Shown here: positions 58,453-64,000 of the stretch, piece after piece
Numbering within the stretch: position 1 is the first letter of the stretch
Layout: each line of letters starts with the position of its first letter
DNA from: Streptomyces humi
GTDB taxonomy: Bacteria > Actinomycetota > Actinomycetes > Streptomycetales > Streptomycetaceae
Length of the DNA stretch: 64,000 bases
Direction: 5' to 3'
Assembly: GCF_001005085.2 (NCBI RefSeq)
Contig: NZ_LBMU02000015.1
Coordinates: 62,001 to 126,000 of the forward strand
Position numbers and translations under genes: made by a program
The notes under the pieces: model-generated
The model's input: the letters and a program-made list of their open reading frames with translations, nothing else
Database searches by the model: none
What the model was told of the DNA's origin: nothing

Positions 58453-59343
58453 TCAGAGGGCGAACTCGATGCCGTCCGGGAGGACCTCGATGCCCTCGGC
58501 GGCCACCTGGGCGCGGGCCCGGGACGCCGGGTCGACCAGGGGGTTCGTGTTGTTGAGGTGGGTGTAGATCCGGCGGGTGCGGGGATGGCGGGCGAGCGCG
58601 GCGAGGCTGCCGTGCCGGCCGGAGACCGGGAGATGGCCCATGGTCGCCTGCCGGGGCCCGGAGCGGACCTTGGTGCCCATCTCACCGGCGGAGAAGAAGG
58701 TGCCGTCCACCAGGACGCAGTCGGCCTCCGCGCACAGTTCGTCGAGCGGGTCGCTCCAGGCGCCCACGCAGGGCGCGTACAGCAGCACTCCCCCGGTGGC
58801 CAGGTCCTCGATCCGGTACGCCGTGACCCAGTTCTCGTCGGCCACGGCGAGCCCGGGCGGCACATACGTGGGGACCTTGGCGCCCATCGGATGGGCGGTC
58901 ACGACCAGGCCGCCGGCCAGCACGAACCCGCCGTCGGCCAGGCTGTCGGCCCACTCCCAGGGAGCGCGGCGGCCGAGGGCGGCGCGGGCCGGGGCGAGCA
59001 CGGTGCGCACCGGCGGGGCCGCGTACACCTTGAGGTCCGGTGCGCCGCGCAGCACGCTCAGACCTGTCACGTGGTCGGGCTCCGCGTCGGTGAGCAGCAC
59101 TCCGCGCACCGGGGTGTCCCGGGGGCCGGGGCCGGGCCACAGCGCGGCGGTGGCGGCGAGCTGGGCGCGGATGTCCGGGGAGGCGTTGAGCAGCCACCAG
59201 TCCCGGCCGTTGCCGGTCAGGGCGACGCACTCCTGGTCACGGGAGGGCAGCTTGCCGTCCCGGGCGGCGGCGCAGAGCGCGCAGGCGCAGTTCCACTGCG
59301 GGAATCCGCCGCCGGCGGCGGTGCCCAGCAGGACGACCCTCAC
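58453..59343 (-). CDS. pqqB: PqqB-like metallo-beta-lactamase-fold protein, stand-alone
   Basis: A 296-residue PqqB homologue. 'VVLLGTAAGGGFPQWNCACA' and 'LC' complete a CxCxxC zinc site; 'VLLTDAEPDHVTGLSVLRGA' takes the place of the HxHxDH motif, with 'AHPMGAKVPTYVPPG' and 'LVDGTFFSAGEMG' later. PqqB acts as an iron-dependent hydroxylase in pyrroloquinoline quinone synthesis. No pqqA, C, D or E gene lies nearby, so this copy is probably repurposed or works with distant genes. The GTG start follows gagagggg. The longer frame upstream is antisense noise. Confidence 0.85.
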   Translation of the reverse strand: MRVVLLGTAAGGGFPQWNCACALCAAARDGKLPSRDQECVALTGNGRDWWLLNASPDIRAQLAATAALWPGPGPRDTPVRGVLLTDAEPDHVTGLSVLRGAPDLKVYAAPPVRTVLAPARAALGRRAPWEWADSLADGGFVLAGGLVVTAHPMGAKVPTYVPPGLAVADENWVTAYRIEDLATGGVLLYAPCVGAWSDPLDELCAEADCVLVDGTFFSAGEMGTKVRSGPRQATMGHLPVSGRHGSLAALARHPRTRRIYTHLNNTNPLVDPASRARAQVAAEGIEVLPDGIEFAL

Positions 59344-59405
59344 GACGATCCGCCCCTCTCGCTCTCCCCGGCCCCTGGTGGGATCTTCCCTCAGGAGGGG
59401 CCGGG

Positions 59406-60518
59406 CTATCCGTGGCCGGGGGGAACTTCCGGCCGGCCTTCGCCGGGCCGCCGGTCCATCGGGCGGCGGGGCGGGATCGGCTGCGACGGGAAGTCGCGGG
59501 GGCCGGTCCACAGGGCCGGTACGGCGTCGCAGCGACGGCACAGCTCGTAGGCGACGGCCTCGTAGTTGACCCGCCAGCCGTGGAAGTGCGGCCACGCCTC
59601 CGCGGTGCCGCGCTCGGCCCGGAAACCGGTCTTCTCCAGCATGGCCACGGCCTCCTCGAACTCCGCGTACGTCAGCTCGATCGGGGCGTCCGGGGCCGGG
59701 TCGGTGTCGAAGCTCGCCCGTACCGAGGCGGCGATGTCGCGCAGCGCGGTGAAACCGGCCCGCAGCACCAGGCGGGCCGCGGGCGGCGCGGAGGCCGGGG
59801 AAAGGGCGAGCTGCATGGCGGCGGCGTCCATGACGGCGATCAGGCCGACCAGCCAGCTGCGGTAGGCGCGGGGCGAGCGGAACGCCAGGAGGACCGGGTA
59901 GGTGGCGTGGCTCTCCCCCATGTCCGCGGCCAGCCGCTCCCAGTCCCGGTACAGCTCGGGCAGCGCGGTCTCGGTGTCGACCAGCCACTGCCGGGCGAGG
60001 ATCTCCGGTCCCCAGGCGGGCTCGCCGGCCCGGGACTGGAGCAGGGTGACCTCCAGTTCACGGCGGTTGTAGGCCGCGTACAGGGTGGGGAGGTAGGCGA
60101 TCTGGAGGGCGATGACGACGGGTCCGGTGGCGGCGGCCACGAAGTCCAGCGCGGACAGCCGCAGCCGCGCGCCGCTGGCGAACCCGAGGGTGAAGAGGCT
60201 GGAGCCGGCCTCTCGGAAGGCGGTGCTCCAGGACAGCGGCGAGAACGCGTACAGCAGCATTCCGAAGCCGAGGAACGCCCCGCCGAGCCAGGCGGCGAGC
60301 ATGCCGATCAGCATCAGCGGGGCGAGCCAGGTCAGCGCGCGGTCGATGGCGCGGTAGCCGCCGCGGTGGGCGGCGAGGCAGAGCACCCGGCGCAGGGTCG
60401 CCCACAGCCGGTACACCAGTACGGAGTACAGGCCCCTGGGAACCACGAGCGTACGCAGGATGCTGCGCAGGACCAGGATCAGTACCAGGCCCCCGGCCAC
60501 CCCGGAGATCCATTCCAT
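59406..60518 (-). CDS. Membrane protein resembling a two-TM ion channel
   Basis: A 370-residue protein with four hydrophobic segments in the first 140 residues ('GGLVLILVLRSILRTLVVPR', 'APLMLIGMLAAWLGGAFLGF', 'FVAAATGPVVIALQIAYLPT') and a long soluble C-terminal part. Between segments lies 'GSSLFTLGFASGARLRLSAL', placed like a pore loop with a degenerate filter (T-L-G-F against the potassium TxGYG). The tail ends 'ALWTGPRDFPSQPIPPRRPM'. I know of no studied member. It is 62 bp upstream of pqqB on the same strand. Confidence 0.65.
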   Translation of the reverse strand: MEWISGVAGGLVLILVLRSILRTLVVPRGLYSVLVYRLWATLRRVLCLAAHRGGYRAIDRALTWLAPLMLIGMLAAWLGGAFLGFGMLLYAFSPLSWSTAFREAGSSLFTLGFASGARLRLSALDFVAAATGPVVIALQIAYLPTLYAAYNRRELEVTLLQSRAGEPAWGPEILARQWLVDTETALPELYRDWERLAADMGESHATYPVLLAFRSPRAYRSWLVGLIAVMDAAAMQLALSPASAPPAARLVLRAGFTALRDIAASVRASFDTDPAPDAPIELTYAEFEEAVAMLEKTGFRAERGTAEAWPHFHGWRVNYEAVAYELCRRCDAVPALWTGPRDFPSQPIPPRRPMDRRPGEGRPEVPPGHG

Positions 60519-60572
60519 GGCGCCATTCTGGCCCGCACGGCGGTCTCCCGGTGACCGGAACCCTGCGTCGCG

Positions 60573-60974
60573 TCAGCCCGCCGACGGGGCGAGCAGGGTG
60601 CGTACTCCCTCCGAGGTGAGCGTCAGCGCGTGGGCGGAGCTGCCGTCGATCGCGAGCGAGAGGTTGTCCTCGGGCCACTGCGAGGCGAGCGCGCCGAGCG
60701 GCACCACACGGTAGCGGGAGACGGTCGGCAGCAGGCCGGTCAGCTCTCCCTCCGAGGTGAACACGGGGACGACGGGATCGCCGTCGGGCCGTTCCAGGAC
60801 GGGCAGCGCGATCATCGCGGGGTCGGCCGTCTCACCGGCGTCGTCCGGCACCGGGACGAGGACGTCGCTGTGCGCGAGGGTGTCCAGGGCGGTGCGGTCC
60901 TCGGCGTTCACGGCCAGCGTGTCGAGCGCCCGCTGGGCCGGCGTCGGGAAGTCGTCGTGTGCGGGTGTCTCCAT
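60573..60974 (-). CDS. SseB-family protein
   Basis: A 133-residue protein with an SseB-like N-terminal domain: 'RALDTLAVNAEDRTALDTLA' then 'VLVPVPDDAGETADPAMIAL', 'VVPVFTSEGELTGLLPTVSR' and 'YRVVPLGALASQWPEDNLSL'. The family is common in actinobacteria, with no settled function. I chose the ATG at 60974, where conservation begins, although the ribosome site is weak. Confidence 0.75.
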   Translation of the reverse strand: METPAHDDFPTPAQRALDTLAVNAEDRTALDTLAHSDVLVPVPDDAGETADPAMIALPVLERPDGDPVVPVFTSEGELTGLLPTVSRYRVVPLGALASQWPEDNLSLAIDGSSAHALTLTSEGVRTLLAPSAG

Positions 60975-61084
60975 TGCAGATCCCCAGATAGGTGGCGGTA
61001 CCGGCCGGGTCCGGCAGGTCGCCGGGCGGCCACGGCTCGCGTACCCGGTCGGGGCCGGGGCATGCGCCGGGGCCACCAGGGCTT

Positions 61085-62317
61085 TCAGGGGATCAGCGGG
61101 ATGCCGTCCGCGGGCAGGCCGAGCCGGTCCCGGCCGACGCGGTGGGCGAGCGGTTCGGCCATGCTCGGGCCGGCGTGGGTCCAGTACGTCGCCGCGTCTC
61201 GGAAGTAGCGCTGCATCCGCTCGCCGTCGCGGGCGTGCCGGGAGCCGGCGGTGCGGAACAGGAGCCGCTGGAGGGCGTCCCAGGCCAGCCGGCCGGCGTT
61301 GAGGAAGGTGAGGGCGAGCCGGTCGTCCTCGGCGAGGGTGAAGGGGGCGTCGCCGACGACGTTGCGCCGGCAGGTCTCCATCCAGTCCTCGGCGGTCCGC
61401 CGCAGCGCGGCCTCCGCGGTGCCGATCATGCCGAGCGCCTCGCCCAGGTGGCGCTGGTAGTCGTCGAGGTCGGCACGGCTGCGGGCGGGATCCCGGGCCA
61501 GGGGGCTGGCGGGCAGGATACGGGCGTACTCGTCGGCGGCCGCGTAGGCGGTGCCGATCATGACGGCGGCCAGTTCGGAGTGGTGGACGCCGACCGCTCG
61601 GCCGGCGTACATCGGGTTGCCGTGCAGGACGGAGCCCGGTGAGCCGCCTTCGACGGGCAGGTCCAGCAGGGCGGCCCGGAGGGTCAGGTGCCCGGGGAGG
61701 CGCGCCTGTTCCAGGCGGATGCCGTGCGAGCCGCCGCCGCGCAGGCCGAGGACGCCGTCGTGGTCGTCGAGGACGGTCCAGAGCCGGCGCGGGGCGACGA
61801 ACAGCACCGGCGGGCCGCCGGGCTCCGCGGGGGCGCCCGGGGTCTGGCCGACGCAGTGCGTGGCATAGGGGGCGCCGGAGGCGTGCGGCCAGGTGCCGTC
61901 GAGGACCAGGTGTCCGGCACCGTCGGGGCGGGCGCCGCCGGCCGGAACGGCCGGGGCGGCGGCCCGGAAGTCACCGTCCGGGCCGAAGATCTCGTCCTGC
62001 GCGCGTTCCCCGAGGACACCGGCGGCCTGGAGGACGGGGGCGGCGGTGCGGGAGAGCGCCCAGCCGGTGGAGGGGCAGCCGCGGGCGAGTTCCGTCACCA
62101 CGCGCAGGAACACCGGCAGGCCGAACTCGTGGCCGCCGTACCGGCGCGGCTGGAGGATCCGGTAGAAGCCGGCTCGCAGGAAGTCCTCGTGGGTGGTCTT
62201 CGGGTAGTGCGTCAACCGCTCGGTCTCCGCCTGGCGTTCCAGCAGGACGGGCCGCAGCGCCACGGCCCGTTCGATGATCTCGCGTGCGCTGAGACCGGGT
62301 TCGGGAGCTGCGATCAC
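61085..62317 (-). CDS. Acyl-CoA-dehydrogenase-fold flavoprotein (group D monooxygenase/HsaA-HpaB type)
   Basis: A 410-residue protein of the acyl-CoA dehydrogenase/HpaB fold. '[20 protein letters not shown]' and '[20 protein letters not shown]' then '[16 protein letters not shown]' match the two-component flavin-dependent hydroxylases (HsaA-like); the C-terminal helical region is '[20 protein letters not shown]' and '[17 protein letters not shown]'. It would need a separate flavin reductase. It diverges from the encapsulin gene across a 275-bp promoter region. Whether it hydroxylates an aromatic or is a dehydrogenase is not settled by sequence. Confidence 0.83.
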   Translation of the reverse strand: MIAAPEPGLSAREIIERAVALRPVLLERQAETERLTHYPKTTHEDFLRAGFYRILQPRRYGGHEFGLPVFLRVVTELARGCPSTGWALSRTAAPVLQAAGVLGERAQDEIFGPDGDFRAAAPAVPAGGARPDGAGHLVLDGTWPHASGAPYATHCVGQTPGAPAEPGGPPVLFVAPRRLWTVLDDHDGVLGLRGGGSHGIRLEQARLPGHLTLRAALLDLPVEGGSPGSVLHGNPMYAGRAVGVHHSELAAVMIGTAYAAADEYARILPASPLARDPARSRADLDDYQRHLGEALGMIGTAEAALRRTAEDWMETCRRNVVGDAPFTLAEDDRLALTFLNAGRLAWDALQRLLFRTAGSRHARDGERMQRYFRDAATYWTHAGPSMAEPLAHRVGRDRLGLPADGIPLIP

Positions 62318-62538
62318 GGTGCCTCCTGACGGGCGGGTCCCGGGGCCGTGCGTTTGCCGGTGCGCTACCGCGATTCAACACGGCGCGCGCGGCGCACGTC
62401 CCGACCGGAAACCGTCAACCGGGGTGGCGGGGGCGGAACGGGGGGTGGTGCGGGGGCAGTTCCCGGTGGCACGTGCCTCGCGCTCCGTCACCCGGCATCA
62501 CTCACGGCCCGGGAACAGGGGTAGGGGTAGCCGCGGAA

Positions 62539-62566
62539 GGTGACGGTCCGCATTTGCTCCGTCACC
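62539..62566. promoter_or_regulatory. Dyad upstream of the encapsulin gene
   Basis: ggtgacgg (62539-62546) and ccgtcacc (62559-62566) form an inverted repeat with a 12-nt spacer, 26 bp before the ATG. The 12-mer gctccgtcaccc occurs twice in this promoter (62483-62494 and 62556-62567). Operator or leader hairpin. Confidence 0.5.
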
Positions 62567-62592
62567 CCTGCGACAGGAGAGAAGGAAAAGTC

Positions 62593-64000
62593 ATGTCGGT
62601 CGAGACCGGTACGGCGCCCGCAGCGGACGCCGAGGAGCGGGAGCAGCAGAGCCTAGGCACCGCGGCGGCACGGAATCTCACGACGACGACCAAGTCCACA
62701 CCCCAGATGCAGGAGATCAGCTCACGGTGGCTCACGCGGGCGCTGCCGTGGGTGGACGTGCCGGGCGGCACCTACCGCGTCAACCGCCGGCTGTCCTACC
62801 GGGTGGGCGACGGGCGGGTGACCTTCGTGCAGACCGGCGCACAGGTCAGTGTGATCCCCGCCGAGCTGGGCGAACTGCCCCTGTTGCGCGGCTTCGAGGA
62901 CGGCACCGCGCTCCAGGCGCTGGCGGCGCGGTTCGAGCAGCGGGAGTACGCGCCGGGGCAGGTGATCGTGTCGGCGGGCCGGCCCGCCGACCACGTGTAC
63001 CTGATCGCGCACGGCAAGGTGGAGCGGATCGGCGAGGGGCCGTACGGCGACGAGGCGGTCGTCGGGCTGCTCGCGGACGGCGACACGTTCGGCGGCCATG
63101 TGCTCGCGGGTCCGGACGGCGCCTGGGACTTCACGGCCCGCGCGGCGACGGCCACCACCGTGCTGGAGCTGCCGCACACGGCCTTCGCGGAGGTGGCGGG
63201 CGGCCACGCCGACCTGCGGGCGCATGTCGAACTGGCGAGCCTGGACGGGCACCGGGACACCAACGCCTTCGGCGAGGCCGGGATCGCGCTCAGCGCGGGC
63301 CACGCGGGCGAGCCGGACATCCCGCACACCTTCGTGGACTACGAACCGGCGCCGCGCGAGTACGGACTGAGCGTCGCGCAGACCGTGCTGCGCGTGCACT
63401 CCCGGGTGGCCGACCTCTACAACCAGCCGATGAACCAGACCGAGCAGCAGCTCAGGCTCACCGTCCAGGTGCTGCGGGAGCGGCAGGAGCACGAGCTGGT
63501 CAACAACCGGGACTTCGGGCTGCTCCACAACGCCGACCACGGCCAGCGGATCTCCACCCACGCGGGCCCGCCGACCCCCGACGACCTCGACGAACTCCTC
63601 GGTATGCGGCGCGAGACGACCCACCTGTTCGCGCATCCCAAGGCGATCGCCGCGTTCGGCCGCGAGTGCAACCGGCGCGGTCTGTACTTCGGCAGCGTCG
63701 AGATCGGCGGCCACCACCTGCCGGCCTGGCGCGGGGTGCCGCTGCTGCCCTGCGGCAAGATCCCGGTCTCGCCGTCGCGCACCTCCTCGATCATCGCGCT
63801 GCGGGCCGGCGAGCAGAACCAGGGCGTGGTCGGCCTCTTCCAGACCGGCCTCCCCGACGAGGTGGAACCGGGCCTGAACGTCCGCTTCATGGGCATCAAC
63901 GAACAGGCCGTCATCTCCTACCTGGTCAGCACCTACTACTCGGCGGCGGTCCTGGTCCCCGACGCCCTCGGCGTCCTGGAGAACGTGGAGGTGTCACGCC
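62593..64000 (+). CDS. Family 2B encapsulin shell protein (EshA-like) with cyclic-nucleotide-binding domain, 3' end cut by window
   Basis: At least 469 codons without a stop. The N-terminal arm '[20 protein letters not shown]' and '[20 protein letters not shown]' and the C-terminal HK97-like part ('[20 protein letters not shown]', '[20 protein letters not shown]') are those of family 2 encapsulins. A cyclic-nucleotide-binding-like domain is inserted (about 95-205, '[20 protein letters not shown]'), which defines family 2B, as in S. griseus EshA. It assembles into a nanocompartment. Known cargo are terpene cyclases (2-methylisoborneol synthase) and prenyltransferases; the cargo gene would lie beyond the window. 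aggagagaagga precedes the ATG. Near-complete by family length (about 470). Confidence 0.92.
   Translation, partial: MSVETGTAPAADAEEREQQSLGTAAARNLTTTTKSTPQMQEISSRWLTRALPWVDVPGGTYRVNRRLSYRVGDGRVTFVQTGAQVSVIPAELGELPLLRGFEDGTALQALAARFEQREYAPGQVIVSAGRPADHVYLIAHGKVERIGEGPYGDEAVVGLLADGDTFGGHVLAGPDGAWDFTARAATATTVLELPHTAFAEVAGGHADLRAHVELASLDGHRDTNAFGEAGIALSAGHAGEPDIPHTFVDYEPAPREYGLSVAQTVLRVHSRVADLYNQPMNQTEQQLRLTVQVLRERQEHELVNNRDFGLLHNADHGQRISTHAGPPTPDDLDELLGMRRETTHLFAHPKAIAAFGRECNRRGLYFGSVEIGGHHLPAWRGVPLLPCGKIPVSPSRTSSIIALRAGEQNQGVVGLFQTGLPDEVEPGLNVRFMGINEQAVISYLVSTYYSAAVLVPDALGVLENVEVSR

Overview
The window is high-GC actinobacterial DNA, almost certainly Streptomyces or a close relative. Third codon positions are very GC-rich, GTG starts and GTGA/ATGA stop-start overlaps are common, and the gene families are typical of the genus: a SpoIIE-type phosphatase with PAS/GAF sensors, a family 2B encapsulin (EshA-like), a Rv1733c-like protein, MptB and GT87 mannosyltransferases, HutC, LacI and FadR regulators, and an ABC sugar importer without its own ATPase. 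No rRNA, tRNA, CRISPR array, phage or insertion sequence was recognised.

Layout. 1-2.1 kb: the 3' part of a PAS-GAF-PP2C phosphatase, a degraded remnant and a 17-bp tandem repeat. 2.2-13 kb: ordinary metabolic and regulatory genes (HemK-like methyltransferase, DUF3533-like membrane protein divergent from a MarR repressor with two operators, GNAT, quinone oxidoreductase, molybdopterin oxidoreductase with an FNR partner, CE7 and beta-lactamase-fold esterases, a HutC regulator with a DasR-like site, a methyltransferase). 13-15 kb: a Tat-exported beta-helix protein. 15.3-27.4 kb: a divergent aromatic-degradation locus. One arm holds an extradiol dioxygenase, a fumarylacetoacetate-hydrolase (FAH) family enzyme, a HisD-like dehydrogenase and an SDR. 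The other holds an ABM protein, flavin hydroxylase, ACMSD-like amidohydrolase, cyclase-family protein, bicovalent flavin oxidase, a second FAH, a LysR regulator and another SDR. 28.4-34.2 kb: a natural-product region. A 29-residue peptide ending in an aromatic-rich motif lies just upstream of a cytochrome P450 (a P450-modified RiPP architecture), convergent with a P450-SDR-VOC-MFS operon. 34.3-35.7 kb: a divergent second Rho factor with a promoter and long leader. 35.8-39.6 kb: a D,D-carboxypeptidase overlapping a GT87 mannosyltransferase antisense, then MptB. 39.7-45.5 kb: an asparagine/aspartate/glutamine operon. 45.6-49.1 kb: UppP, a crcB-DUF190-crcB fluoride-export operon, an SMP-30 protein and an ArsR-like regulator. 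49.2-57.4 kb: a galactan-utilisation locus (GH53, GH42, ABC importer, LacI regulator, two operators). 57.6-64 kb: VOC protein, MarR, stand-alone PqqB, channel-like membrane protein, SseB-like protein, HpaB/acyl-CoA-dehydrogenase-fold flavoprotein and, at the edge, the encapsulin.

How they work together. The aspartate operon forms a route from asparagine uptake to fumarate. The galactan locus covers secreted cleavage, import, intracellular hydrolysis and repression. The catabolic locus looks like a meta-cleavage pathway controlled by the embedded LysR, because the same 11-bp motif occurs in the central divergent promoter and before lysR.

Best candidates for something new: the RiPP-like peptide/P450 pair with a hairpin between them; the Rho paralogue that has lost the RNP1 aromatics and carries the substitution equivalent to E. 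coli G337S; and the cyclase-family protein whose expected metal-binding segment is replaced by a Gly/Ser/Ala/Asp/His tandem repeat.
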